A DNA stretch of 64,000 nt from Polyporus tsugae (GCA_024305745.1 JAHRBS010000007.1:3951776-4015775), one strand, 5' to 3'; shown: positions 25,107 through 37,129, counted from the first letter of the stretch. Notes: generated by a model not told the origin, from the sequence alone. Program-made: numbers and translations.

Positions 25107-25640
25107 TCAAGCACACGTCTCATGAGGTCCTTCCAAGGAGACGATGCGCTGGCCTCTGCCAGCTCGGGTAATACCATGTCGCCGGTCGGTGCCCAGTCGC
25201 ACGACAAGCCTCAGGCGGCGCAACGGAAGCTGGCTCATAGACAAGCCGAGGTGTTCCTGCAGTGCCGTGTGGATTGCGGCCCGGACATCAGCTGGTGACA
25301 TATACGAGCCTAGCACTTGAAAGCGAACGCACTAAACGAGCACTCAAGTCGCATATCTCCTGAAGGAGCGCGATTTTGAGGGTGAGACACTCTAAGCGCG
25401 ATGCCCCCTCTTTCAGCAGCATCGCCGCCAGGCCGCCGTCAGGGTCGGTGAGGAAGCACCTCTCGATCTGCATCCGGAGGTGGAAGAGACGCGCGTACGC
25501 CAGGACATCCCGGAACATCTCCATGTGCGACACATCGAGCCATGTATACTTGACAACCATGCGCGTAATGGGACATGACCTCGACGAGAATATCGTAATT
25601 GAACTCCAACGCATGTCCGGATGTTGCGTCCATGCGAGCA
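25107..25640 (-). pseudogene. Possible F-box/LRR-like protein fragment
   Basis: A minus-strand frame reads LEFNYDILVEVMSHYAHG near 25600, resembling the start of fungal F-box proteins, and then in another frame TWLDVSHMEMFRDVLAYA and LECLTLKIALLQE, which have a leucine-rich-repeat feel. The blocks lie in different frames and no intron joins them convincingly, so the gene is probably broken. If real, it would have been an SCF substrate adaptor. The family assignment is weak. Confidence 0.3.
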
Positions 25641-26122
25641 GCAGGGGAACCTAGAAAGTTATAGGGCATTAGACTACGAACGGACGCGCTGTCTGGCAGC
25701 CTCACCTGTTCGCCCCTTGAAGATCAGGATGCGGGTGAGAGTTGAGGATGGTGAGGGAACAAAACAAGGGGTGGCACTGCGGGCAGACTCCTCATGCAAA
25801 CACTTACATAAGTCCTCTCCAGTCCCGGGGGATGTCATTGAGGCCACCCGTGACTCGTTCTGTCGCAATCCAGTCCTATTCACGTCTCTTGCACCCTGTG
25901 TATATCGGTCTCAGTGGCAAAATGACAAGGCTTAGCTCTCCGCTGGCCCATATTCTCCCTATGAGGGCCTCCACTCAGCCATCCGCAGCTCGCGCCTCCG
26001 AGTCGACAAGCTCATATCACGGACCAGATCGAAGCACCCGCAACACAGTGCATGTGCAAGGCGTTGCGCAGTCGATGTTCAGACCCAACGGTATACTGCA
26101 TACCGTCTACAGCAGGAGACGC

Positions 26123-26937
26123 TTATAGCTTTGGCTGTGACGGAGACATCTGGTTATGGATCCCCGTGGCGACAAGCCTCCAGTTCGTCGTATCCCATAT
26201 CTGCAGTCGAACACTCTGAGCGGCCAAGAGAAGCGCATACATACGGACTGAACACATACCTCCGTGCGACCTGACACTGTACGAGCTCCGAACGAGGTCG
26301 TCTTGTTCACGATTCGGAGTCTCGTGCCTCTGGGAGATACAGGTACGTTATTACGCCGGGATATACCTAAGCACGAGCAGGTCGTACGTACACTGTAGCA
26401 GGAGCATGGAAGACCGTCGTGATCGCCTGAGATACGAGGTCCACCCTTGCGTCCCGAGCGATGCCGAGTGCGAGGAGAGCGATAGAAGAGCATCTGCGCG
26501 GGGAGTAACACGATCCTTGTCAGTCGTAGTACAATGGCACGAGTCCAAGCCACAAGCGCCAGATCTCAGCGATCCACGTACACGTCAATTATGAACATGG
26601 TGCATCCTCCATGCAGATTCCCTCCAGCGTTGAGCATATCTTCAATCGGGCACCTTCAGAACCTGCAATCCTATTTCAGCCGTGCACCCAGGACGCACGC
26701 ACCTTCGTCCATGTCTATCTCGAACACCACCTCCGCATGCATCTTCCCGTCCTCCGGCCGCTCATACGCCGACACCTCGGACAGCTCTAGGCGCGACCCT
26801 GTCGCCTTCGCAAAGTCGCTTCAACCGCGCAGAATCGCGTCCGTTACCCAGAGGACGCGTGCTTGCTGCTCCGGCGTGAAGTTCCCCGTAAACTTGGCGG
26901 GTGAGTGTTGGCTGGTGACCGAGGATGATGGCGACAT
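26123..26937 (-). pseudogene. Hotdog-fold acyl-CoA thioesterase, copy with one nonsense codon
   Basis: Exons on the minus strand are 26937-26703, 26639-26582, 26493-26392, 26329-26260 and 26200-26123. Lengths 58, 102, 70 and 78 bp and all phases equal those of the copy at 325-1245, and splice sites are GT-AG. Exon 2 keeps the Asn, LHGG and Asp catalytic pattern; exon 4 keeps SFGART. One in-frame TGA lies in exon 1 at 26823-26821 (codon 39), between RVLWVTDAILRG and SDFAKATG. Everything downstream is intact and conserved, so inactivation is very recent or the base is a sequencing error. The deduced protein is clearly divergent from the other copies, so this is an older paralogue and not a recent duplicate. 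Confidence 0.8.
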
Positions 26938-28600
26938 CAGTGGAAATGTAGGCGAGTATGAAAGGCAGACGATACAAGAGCTATGTGGGTGAGGGATACT
27001 GAGGAGGACCGAGGTCGACATCGCTCCATAAGAAGTCGTGGACGGCGTTCTGAGAGTGATGAGCGCTCAACACTCAGGTGCGCAGTACTGTGCCAGAGCG
27101 GGGGCCTCCGGACCCTCCGGTAAACGTCGCCAAGCCATGTTCAAAGAAAAGGACTCGCCATAATTATTGGCTTGAAGCATTGGGGAGAAAACACAACTGA
27201 AGTTACCGGGCGGTCCGGGCGAGACTGGCATGCGATCGGTATCTTCCGATGGTGGCGCACGTGGAATAGACGCCAACGTGGACTGGCGGCATCGCGAGTT
27301 GCAACGCGACCGTGACTTTGCTCCTGAGGCCTGAGCTCTCTTGCAGTCCTGCTGGGTGCGTCGGACGTGCCGACGGTGCATCGATTTTTGTATTCAGCAT
27401 ACGCCACATACATGCCTAACGTAAACTTCGTGCACATCGAGCGTGGCGGCTCTCAGCTCTATTCGCTCGGTTATTGATTTTTCGGGCTCAGCCCGTGAAC
27501 TTCCTGGAGTAAAGCTCTCCCGTGCCAGTGAGTCCCCCCTTCCCAATACTCTCGACGCTGCTGATACTCACTAGAGAGGCAGGTATGCACTCTCGGCCAC
27601 TACGCCGCAGCTACATCAACGGTGCACCTAACCTCACCTGGTATCGGACGTCACCCTCGTCCTTCTCCTCACGACTTCCATGGCATCCTCTCCGTGCGAC
27701 GTGTCGGTCCCTCGGTATGCATGACCTAGCATGGGGATGTGCCTATCTCCTCGCTACGGCGGCTAGTGCGGCCAGGGATCGAATATCCCATGCCCACCGG
27801 ACTTTCGCAAGAGAAGCGCGACATTTAGGTAAGTCACCCTCAAATTCGCCCTCTTCCCTTCAACCTGTCGCTTCTCCAGCTCCCTTCCATCCTCTCCCGT
27901 CCGGCGTTATTTTTGTTGGCACCGCCCTGGCGCTGCTCGTACGTATGTCGTATGTCGCATGGGGCGGCGGGCAGCAAAAAGTGCCGCGACGTGAGACCGC
28001 AAGGGGCTGGTAGAATTGGATTGTGGCTTCGTAGAGATGCATGGATGCTGCCAGTCGAGGGAAAGCGTGTTACCCCCTCGGACTTTCCTCCTCGCCTAGC
28101 CATAGGATGCGCACGGACGGCAGCGATCCGGCTCGAAGCGTGTCCGGTTACTTGAATCTGCCTGCTCTCGGCGGAGAGTCGGATCCACCTTCGTGTGCAA
28201 TATGCGTAACTTTATCAGCCACATGGCCGCCACAAAGCCGTTGGCCTCACCGCCCTGACCCACCCCTTGGCCACGAAGCCAGCTCATGCTGCTTCTGTCG
28301 CTTGGACATCGCTGATTGTCCTGTACCGAGAGCACGCTTCAGCAAGGGCGCACGCATTCGCCTCTTCTCGCCTGACCGAGGATTCTGTCAGTACAAGCCC
28401 TCATATAAGGTTTCGTGCCGTACGGTGCCCAGAAACAGCCCACGGCACCTTCTCACTGCGTGATCTTGACATCGTTCAGTCACCTTTGTTGACGGCTGAT
28501 GTCTTGGCCGCGGGTCCGGTGTCCACTGCACGCAAGCGGCGTTTCTCAGGACTTGTCCACCTTGCGTGCTCGTGCATTCTCGAACATTGTCTTCATTAAG
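26938..28600. other. Intergenic, no supported gene
   Basis: No domain-bearing frame is visible on either strand. Open frames here are short and of ordinary composition. Confidence 0.5.
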
Positions 28601-28738
28601 CGAGTGCACGTCGTCTGCACATATATACATGCCCGCAGTGCCCCTCACGCTTCCCATCCCTCTCTTCAGCCTTTCGCTCAGGTTCAGCTTCTCATCTTCG
28701 TCCTGCTCTAGCCCCCTCCTCCCACAAGCGGCCCTACC
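28601..28738 (+). promoter_or_regulatory. Promoter-proximal region of thioesterase copy A
   Basis: A TATA-like string, ACATATATACATG, lies at about 28619-28631, roughly 110 bp before the ATG at 28739. It is followed by a C/T-rich stretch typical of fungal leaders. This fits a functional promoter for the intact copy. Confidence 0.45.
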
Positions 28739-29690
28739 ATGTCCCTCGCGACCTACGCCCACATCCCGACCTACACACCGACGAAGCCGAGCTCGGTGCT
28801 CTTCCAGGGCGACGTCCCGCCGTCGATCCAGCGGAAGATCGTCAAGTTCAGCGACTTCCACCTAAAAGACGTCAACTTTGCGCGGACGACGGGCCAACGG
28901 CTCGCGCTCAAGGAGGCCTCCGTGTTCAAGCGTGCTGAAGACGCGAAGCTCCAATCCCGGCTCATGTATGAGATCACCGTCGTGCAAGGTACGCCTCTCA
29001 CACGCCCGTCGAGGCTCTGTGACGGCCTATTTCCGTCTCTACGGTCCGGCTTGCGGCTATGTGTCTGTATCGCCGCAGGGATCGTCGCTGACGTCGAGAC
29101 CACTCATCGCAGATATGACGAACCGCCAGGACACACTGCACGGCGGGTGCACCGCGTTCCTCGTCGACGTGTAAGTGCTCGCCCCACGGCATCCCCGCGT
29201 ACATCGGATCCGTCGCTGACAGCGGGCCAAATGCATGTACAGGTGCTCGTCCGTCGGGCTGGCGTTCCTCGCCATGGTCCAGGGGAGGCCGTCGGACTTT
29301 GTCTCGCAGACGATCATTACGACATACCACGCCCCCGCTCCGCTGTGAGTTTCCCCCTGCCGGGCGCAGTCTTCCGAGAATCTCGGAAAATAGCGTCCCC
29401 CATCCCCTTCGACGTTCGAGCTGGCGCTGACATGGACACTGCACACAGCGGGGCGAAGCTCAACGTGGTCAGCACGACGACCTCATTCGGTGCGCGGACG
29501 GTCGCCTCCCGGATCGAGGTCAGTCCCTGTTTTAACGAGCTCCTCCGTGTTTCTCGGACCCCCCGTGGTGACGTCTGTGGTGCCGTTGCAGGTCTGGGAT
29601 ATGACGCACCACCGGCTGTGCGTGTCGGGCGTGCACAACAAGATGGCGCCGAAGCTGCCGACGCCGACGCCCGAGCTGGCGAAGCTTTGA
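28739..29690 (+). CDS. Hotdog-fold acyl-CoA thioesterase (PaaI/THEM2-like), copy A, intact
   Basis: Exons 28739-28988, 29113-29170, 29243-29344, 29449-29518 and 29592-29690 join in frame through four GT-AG introns to about 192 residues. The size suits a single hotdog domain. Residues about 84-103 read TNRQDTLHGGCTAFLVDV, containing the expected catalytic Asn and Asp around the HGG loop. Exon 4 carries SFGARTVASR and exon 5 VHNKMAPKLP. The N-terminal about 80 residues hold a conserved ARTTGQRLALKEASVFKR block. No signal peptide or peroxisomal SKL ending is seen, so a cytosolic location is likeliest. A near copy (B) lies 6.4 kb downstream in the same orientation with its 3' flank, so this is a tandem segmental duplication. 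Start context TACCATGTC is acceptable. Confidence 0.88.
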
Positions 29691-31045
29691 GCGTCCTCCG
29701 TGTCAGGCGAACCTTGGAAGAGGTCGGAGGAGGACGACACGAAGCGAGGGCGAGAGGGAGATGATGTTGGTGATGACTCCGATAGAGCTGGCTGCGTTCA
29801 CGCACTTGGAGTGTACGGGCACGCTGTTATGGATTGGGTTAGTAATTTCATGACACATGCGCGATGATGATTATCAGAACGGGCGTTCGGATGAGACAGC
29901 ACCGATGGTTTGAAGGTTCGCGAACGTAAACACAAGGTTCGAGGGGGACAAGCACGATTGAGTTTGAGGGCAACAAGCGTCTCATTACTCTGGACGGGGC
30001 CAGGGCCTGAGCTCGGAGCGGAAGACGGCGAGGATCGAGTGTGAAGGACCGGGGATATGAGCAAGCCGAATTGCTCGGAGCTGGCCGCGACGCGAGTGCG
30101 CTTCTCGCGAAGTTGAGTGTCCTTCCCGCGTCCTCGTTTTTGATCTGACTGGATGTTCCATTCGCCCCATCGTCCGTTCTTCTCGGGCCACGAGCCGCCT
30201 CGACACCACGCCGCAGTGGAAATCCCGCTGAGAAGTTGTCTTCGCCAAAACTACACTGGAAGTACGACTCCGCTTGCGACCAATATCCCCGGACCCGCAG
30301 GGCAGGTGTTCTGAACCGGATTTGCGCAGACGACTGGCAGTGCGCTCCGAGTTGTCCTGCGGCGGGGATCGTCCCCATAGCAAGCACCCTTCCCTATCAG
30401 TTACTACTGTGACCGTCGGCCCGCGCGCCAAACGAACAATTACGGGGCATGTTCAATGCGTGGAAGCGACCGGAAAACGAGATTCCCTACCTAGAGGAGG
30501 CCGTCTCTTTCGGATTTTTGAACGTGCAAAGGTTGCCAACGGTGAGAATTCAAGTTGTCGACGACCAAACCGGCTTGCTGATTAACATTCGTCTTTGTAA
30601 GGCAAGGCACGCATGCACATATGTATCACCGGGGCTACGTCGCCGTGTAACCGTGACTTAGAAAGGCGAAGACAGAACAAGCTCGGCTGTCACACACATG
30701 GCAGGGGCGCGATCCAAGCCTCCGTCGTCGATGCAGCGGCCTGCAGGCTGCAGCCAAGGACCCTGCATGCTCGAAGCCAAGGCCCCGGCCTGCGTCCATT
30801 TGCTGGGAGAGATCTCGGTTGGGTTCGAATCAATATCTGGACGTTGGACGGCGAAGGGTTCGGGTTTGCGCGCACGCTGGCCGCGACAACAGCACCGCTT
30901 GCTTACTCGGACTCTCTCGGCCTTGTTCGATCTGAGACAGGGCAGATCTTCGACTGGACTGGCGGGGGCGGCAATCGCACCTGGTGGGGGGCGGTTCGCC
31001 GGTATGAGGAGGACGACTTCCATTGCCGGGAGTCCGATCTAATTG
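29691..31045 (+). repeat. 3' part of duplication block A
   Basis: This flank is colinear with 36038-37044, downstream of thioesterase B, with indels. On the minus strand a frame conserved between both blocks reads WPEKNG followed by WGxWN and QSDQKRGRGKDTQLREK (about 30110-30200 and 36410-36500). On the plus strand near 30930-30990 RSETGQIFDWTGG matches RSEEGEIFDWTGG in block B. These may be pieces of a neighbouring gene copied along, but no full gene can be assembled. Confidence 0.7.
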
Positions 31046-31560
31046 CGGGTGGCACTGGGATCGGCCGGAGTGCCTGCCGCTAGCTACACAGACGTCAGAG
31101 GTGGATGCAGGACGGAAGGAGGTTCTCCTGCAGAACGGCGTTGAAGACGATCTGTGGCTACAGATCGAAGATGGGATGCGAATCTGGGAGGGAAGCATCA
31201 GCGTTGCGGTGGCTGCGTGGCACCCCTGGCGTCGTGCGGCCGACTCCGCAATTCGGGACACTGGACGCCACGTTCTCGTCGGAGGACCTTCCCCGTATAC
31301 CGTACGTCGGCCATTCTTTCCTCCGTGAGATCTTTTCCCGAATCGTCGGACAATCATCGCGACGTAATTGCGTACGCGCATACAGCCGTGCGCACAGGAC
31401 CTCACTGTAATCACCCGACGGGAGATAGCTCCCGAACAGTGTGCTCCTCGACCGCCGGTTCCCAAGATAGGCCACTGGGAGAACAAGAACCGAAGGCATT
31501 CATGGAGCACGGCGCGCGACACTGCCACTATTGTACAAACAACATCTGCTGCTTTTAGTC

Positions 31561-32368
31561 TCAAACATCCCAACGCTCTATCTCCGTGATCTCGGTCGCG
31601 TGGTGCTTCCAAATGTGGGCGTCGAGGTCATACTTCCGGGTGAAGCCAGTGCCAGCTTTCCAGCACCCCGGAAAAGGACAGACGTCGGTGCTCTGCCCGA
31701 GATGTACGACCGTCTTGTGAGCTTTCAAGTCATTGGTTCGAGCGAATGGCACTGCAGTGAATAAATGCTGAGCTGATGGCATTTATAGAGGAGAGAGTAT
31801 CCTGGCAGACTTACACGCATTACATCCACGCCAAGTACAGCGGAAAACCTTGGGCACGTCACGATGAGGGGACTCGGACGGGCGTGCGGTGACTTCATGG
31901 GCAGGTGCGCTGACGGTCGACTGTGCACGGTCAATGTGCTTTTTAAAGTCGAAGTACGTATCCCTACATACGGTGCAAGTAAAGGGCCACTGTGAGCTGT
32001 GCTTCTCCGGGACGTGTTGTTTCCAGTTCCGCTGAGTAGACAATTCTGCATCGTCAAACAGATGAGCACATCAATGCGGGCACAATGAAACACCACATCC
32101 ACCTTGTTGACATACGGAGTCGTGGCAGGGAGATCCGGCGGCGGTGGCTTCGATGTTCTCGTGGCGTGGACTGTTCGTCAAGGATAGTCCGGCCGACAGA
32201 CGTTGAGTGAGATAGTCCATGTCGCCAGCATTCCACATGACTGAAGATGTGTTGTGTTGGTAGTCGAACGTGGGGGACGTGAGGTGGATGAGGATGACTG
32301 GCAGGACGGAGAGGGATAGGTATTTGTACCGGTGGAGAGGCTTCAATGCTGCAGGAGCCGCAGCACAT
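31561..32368 (-). CDS. C2H2 zinc-finger protein
   Basis: Three exons on the minus strand, 32368-32116, 32045-31815 and 31751-31561, join in frame across introns of 70 bp (GTATGT to GATGCAG) and 63 bp (GTAAGT to CTGCAG), giving about 224 residues. The C-terminal half has finger modules: FTCTVCRDTYFDFKKH (first pair CxxC, partial His pair), FRCTWRGCNALPF...LKAHKTVVH spanning the second intron (C-x4-C and H-x4-H), and CPFPGCWKAGTGF...LDAHIWKHH near the C-terminus (C-x4-C, H-x3-4-H). A preceding QRNWKQHVPEKH supplies a further His pair. The N-terminal about 85 residues are Pro/His/Ser-rich and unassigned. A sequence-specific DNA-binding nuclear regulator is the likely role. The N-terminal exon is the least certain part. 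Confidence 0.7.
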
Positions 32369-32724
32369 GCAACATGCACCGGAATCGGCGCAGGCGCAGT
32401 AACGTTAAATACAAACTCGCGTTGAGCAGAGGCCGGATGACGCAAGTACTACCACCCACCTAGATTTGCCATGTCACAGTGCTAATCTCTTTATGCCGCA
32501 GCTCGGAAACCACTGAAGATAAAAGTATGCTGCGGCAATTCTGCAAGGTTGAATAGGAGCCTCCGATTCGTCGCAGGCTTCCTGAACTCTTCCTGCCCCC
32601 ACCACGAAGTTGCAGCCTGAGGTATGCACCTGATGACATTCAGCTAGCATCAGAGGGGGTCCAGTCTTGCCGCCTTCAGGCTGAACCACTCGATGGACTT
32701 GGAGGTGGAGCGGTCCAGTATCGT
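32369..32724. other. No supported gene
   Basis: Minus-strand protein-like sequence at about 32480-32760 (HAFEQCEG, HTSGCNF) is the partner of 15.9-16.2 kb. I cannot assign it. Confidence 0.35.
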
Positions 32725-35030
32725 GCCTTCGCACTGCTCGAAGGCATGGACCTAAATGATATGATTCCCACCACGGGTCATGGGAGAGATCTGTTGGGGA
32801 CCCTGTAGAGATGGTTACTGTAGTATCCGAATCGCCGTGAAACGACGCACCTGAAGGTGGTGTTAGCGGATACGCTGAGCGACTCAAAGCGGCGGTCGGT
32901 CATGGGATTGGGGACTTAACCGAAAAGTGTTCGCGGAGACACTATGCTCACCTTACGTTGGAGAGCTGGAACAGTGTGTCCCCCGCCGAGACTCGACAGG
33001 AGATCGCGATCGGAACAGCCAGTGACACGACAGGTCACAGATCATGTGATCTAGTGACTGGACCGGTTCCCACTTTGGCAGGCCACGCGTACGACGGTCA
33101 GGCCTCTTTGAATTCCCCGTCGCCTTGCTAAACTTCACCTGAATTTAGCTTCTCTCAAACCTCTATACTAGCTAGTTATATGTGCCCGCTGTCGCTTGCA
33201 TGGTCCTCCCAGAAACCCTGGATCCCTCGGCCCGCGTGATAAGTCCGGTCCTGCCACTGGCAGTGAGGTGCCAGTGACAGCCTTCATCGACCTGTGAATG
33301 GTTGGCCACACTTACCACATCCTGTCTTTATGTTTTATAGGCCATGGGGCGTGTCTGGGGTTTGAATCGTTGGTACGTGGCCACTATAGCGCATTTCATG
33401 CTCCGTCGACTTCGAGCGGAGGCTCGTGACGGAGCTCCTCACGCAAGTTGGCATGGCGCGAATCCGTTCAACCTGGCTGTAAGCACTCTGGTACGTGTCG
33501 CCTCGTTGACGTGGTTTAACTAGTCGCAGTCTGTCGCGCTCACGGTCTTCAAGCTTCAGCATCCTCGACACTCTCAGCGTGCACTTCCACCACCACCACA
33601 AGTGGGTCTCTCAGCTATCCATTTGTTGTGAGTCGTTCCTCCCTTCTCACCCGTTGTACATTTGGTTAACGCACGGTGCAAAATTTGTAGGGGCATCGGC
33701 CTGATAATCGATTCGTACGGTGCGGATGCATGAGACGAGGAAAGCGTCTGGATGCGGATCCTCCCAGACCACGGTGACCCGACGAATCCGTCTATTTTCT
33801 CTCTCGGGTCATCCCAGACAATACACACAGGCTTCAAGTTACCCCATCAACGCTCCTGCTTACTCGTTGGAGATGACATCCCTCCGTTCGGGGGTGTGTT
33901 TGAGTGCTCGGACTATCAGGCGGTGGGTCTCTTGGTAAGTTCCTCTGTCTCGCTTTCTTCAATTTCCCCATTTTCATCTCGCGTACTAGTGACAATTAGC
34001 AACACCCGCCGCAAATCCCAATCGTTTCATGGAAGCTCAGTCCGAGATCGCCAGAAACTGGGCAGACCGCCTAAACCACGCAGAGAACTTGAAAGAGGTG
34101 CGATGCACAGTACGCCCGCTGAAAGGACCTCTCGCTTATGCTCCTGGGTAGTCGCGGGTACACCGTGAGGTACATCGCGTGCGCGCTCGGTATCGAGCAT
34201 GACATCTACCTCAACCGGCCAAGTTGACGAGTACTGTGAGTAGCACGGGTCGCGCTGTCAGCTCGAGGTTCCTTACCGGTACGCACACTTTGCACAGGTC
34301 AAACGCAGGTCGTGTCAAGAGGCTAACATGTAGTACAGGGTAAAATGTTCGAGGTGTCTGTCCGAACTCGATCCCGCACCCTTAGTACGGATGCGCGACG
34401 TCTCGCGCACAAGCCTCACCGAGCACCTCGGCCGTGGCGGCTGACGCTCACTGGGATGGGCGATCAAGGACTTGGATGAACGACTCGCGCGTACGCTCCC
34501 TCTTCTCTCATTCTCTCCCGTTCTGAAATCTTTGATGCAATAGAGCACGTCCGTCACGTTTAAGACACCCAGAATCCGTCAGATGGGACCAACTCCGAGC
34601 CCAGGTCTACCCCCGACGGCTCGGACAGCAAGTCCTCGTAGACCTGGCACTCCTCGCTCCAACTCCGGAGTGACGGGAAGCGGATGGGCATCGTCACGTC
34701 GGAGTCCTTCGACGTGCCACGACTATCGCTCAAGTTGGAGCACAATGAATACGACAGGGGTCGGGACTCGGCATGCACAAGTGTGGAACGGGAGCGGGAA
34801 CGGGAAGACGCGATGGTTCTTCGATAGTCAGGGAATGGTCGGCAACGGCCGTGGCTCACTCATGCTCGAGGGTGTCGGGATGGTCTTGAATTGCGTTTGT
34901 GCTAAGCGTTGTCCTTTTATACTGTATTGTTCAACCCTGACAGAGTGTATTCCCAGCCGTGGACACAGAGGCCTGCTTGGCTTGCTCGTATTGGCACAAC
35001 TTAGAAGCCGGACATGCACCTAGACCAAAC
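32725..35030 (+). repeat. Segmental duplication block D2 (partner of D1)
   Basis: Colinear with 16130-17804 and, after the thioesterase fragment inserted in D1, with 18430-18590. A plus-strand frame around 33820-33940 (LPHQRSCLLVGDDIPPFGG) and another around 34025-34105 (SEIARNWADRLNHAENLKEV) look like exons separated by a GTAAGT to TTAG intron; in D1 the second reads with a stop. No family recognised. D2 ends just before thioesterase B. Confidence 0.7.
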
Positions 35031-35098
35031 CGAACACCTCCTGCTGATAGCGTGACCCGCGCCACTCAAAGTACTCGTTTCAAGGCAGGTCGAGGTAG

Positions 35099-36037
35099 AT
35101 GTCACCTCAGTTCGCGACCTACACGCCGACCAAGCCGAACTTGGTGCTCTTCCAGGGCGACGTCCCGCCATCGATCCAGCGCCATATCGTCGAGTTCAGC
35201 GACTTCCACCTCAAGGACGTCGACTTTGCGCGGACGACGGGCCAGCGGCTCGCGCTCAAGGAGGCCTCCGTGTTCAAGCGTGCCGAAGACGCGAAGCTCC
35301 AATCTTGGCTCGTGTACGAGGTCACCATCGCGCAAGGTACGGCTCCCACTGGCGAAGCTCTGTGACGGGTTATTTCCGTCTCTACGGTCCGGCTTGCGGC
35401 TATGCATCTGCGTCGCCGCAGGGATCGTCGCTGACGTCGAGGCCTACCCTACTCACCGCAGATATGACAAACCGCCAAGACACGCTGCACGGCGGGTGCA
35501 CTGCGTTCCTCGTCGACGTGTAAGTGCTCGCCCTCGGGCATTCCCGCGCACATCGGATTCGTCACTGACAGCGGACCAAACACAGGTGCTCGTCCGTCGG
35601 GCTGGCGTTCCTCTCCATGGTCCAGGGGAGGCCGTCGGACTTTGTCTCGCAGACGATCATTACGACATACCACGCCCCCGCGCCGCGATGAGTTTTCCCC
35701 CTTGCCGGGGCAGTTTTCCGAGATTCTCGGAAAAACCGCATCCCCCGTCCCATTCGACGTTCGAGAGCTGGCGCTGATATGGACGCTGCACGCAGCGGCG
35801 CGAAGCTCAATGTAGTCAGCACGACGACCTCGTTCGGCGCGCGGACGGTCGCCTCCCGGATCGAGGTCAGTTCTGTTTTGGAGCTCGTAGTACTCCGTGT
35901 TTCTCGGACTTCTCGTGCTGACGCTGCTTGTCATGAGGTTGCAGGTCTGGGATATGACGCACCACCGGCTGTGCGTGTCGGGCGTGCACAACAAGATGGC
36001 GCCGAAGCTGCCGACGCCCGAGCGGGCGAAGCTTTGA
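35099..36037 (+). pseudogene. Hotdog-fold acyl-CoA thioesterase, copy B, third splice donor lost
   Basis: Exons at 35099-35336, 35462-35519, 35586-35687, 35796-35865 and 35945-36037 correspond one for one to copy A. The catalytic TNRQDTLHGGCTAFLVDV is unchanged. The donor of intron 3, GTGAGT in copy A, is ATGAGT here (35688-35693). Without splicing, translation meets TGA at 35689-35691 immediately after HAPAPR, giving about 133 residues and losing the last two exons. The other three introns keep GT-AG ends and exons 4-5 are intact, so this single change appears to be the lesion. A weak alternative donor (GTTTTC) lies a few bases on. The gene may still make a shortened protein. Confidence 0.8.
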
Positions 36038-37044
36038 GCGTCCTCCGTGCCAGGCGAACCTTGGAAGAGGTCGGAGGAGGACACGAAGCGAGGGCGAGAG
36101 CGTGATATGACGGTGGTGATGACTCCGATAGAGCTGGCTGCGTTCACGCACTTGGAGTGTACGGGCATGCTGTTATCAAAACGGTCGTTCGGATGAGACA
36201 GCACCGATGGTTTGAAGGTTCGCGAACTTAAGGTTCGAGGGGGACAAGCACAATTGAGTTTGAGGGCAACAAGCGACTCATTACTCAGGCCTCAGGCCTC
36301 AGGACGGGGCCTGGGCCTGAGCTCGGAGTGGAAGACGGCGAGGATCGAATGTGATGTGAAGGACCGGGGATATGAGCAAGCCAAATTGCTCGGAGGGAGT
36401 GCGCTTCTTCTCGCGAAGTTGAGTGTCCTTTCCGCGTCCTCGCTTCTGATCTGACTGGACATTCCAGTCGCCCCATTGTCCGTTCTTCTCGGGCCACAAG
36501 CCAACTGTACACCATGCCGTAGTGGAGATCCCGCCGAGAAGCGTCTTCGTCGAAAGTTCGACTCCACTTATGATCAATATCCCCGGACCCGCAGAGCAGG
36601 TGTTCTGAGTCGGATTTGCGTCGACGATGGGCATTGTACTTGCGGTCCTCCGGCGGCGAGCGCCCCCATAGCAATGATGGAAATGCCATCCACTCGTTTG
36701 TAGGTTCGTCTCTTATACTCACGGCGTCAGAGATGCGAAGGCACAACATGCTCACCCTGGCCCGCGCTCGATCCAAGCCTCCGGCGCAGCCTGCAGCCCC
36801 AGTGCTTGCTCGACGTGGAGGTTCCCTCCACCCATTCGCCGGGAGAGATCCCGCTTGCACTTCGAATCTGGACGGCAATGTGTTCGATCGAATGCCCACG
36901 CTGGCCGCGACAACGCCGCTTACTCGGTCTCTCTCGGCCTTCTTCGATCTGAGGAAGGGGAGATCTTCGACTGGACTGGCGGCGATCGCACACAGTGGGG
37001 ATGGTTGCACACATGAGGAGGGCGACTTCCATTGGGAGTCCGGT
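36038..37044 (+). repeat. 3' part of duplication block B
   Basis: Colinear with 29691-31045. The copy ends near 37044, about 85 bp before the hairpin array begins. A CAGGCCTCAGGCCTCAGG run at 36286-36303 is specific to this copy. Confidence 0.7.
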
Positions 37045-37129
37045 ATATCCTTCAAGACAATTTAAAGGGTGCAAAGTTGGGGGGGATTATGGTTAGACCT
37101 AGGTTATGGCCACACGAATCCTGAAAACC

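Noticed and set aside
32041..32120. Zinc-finger gene broken by a TGA near 32068
   Set aside because: A GTATGT to GATGCAG intron (32115-32046) removes the stop and joins the fingers in frame to an open upstream exon.
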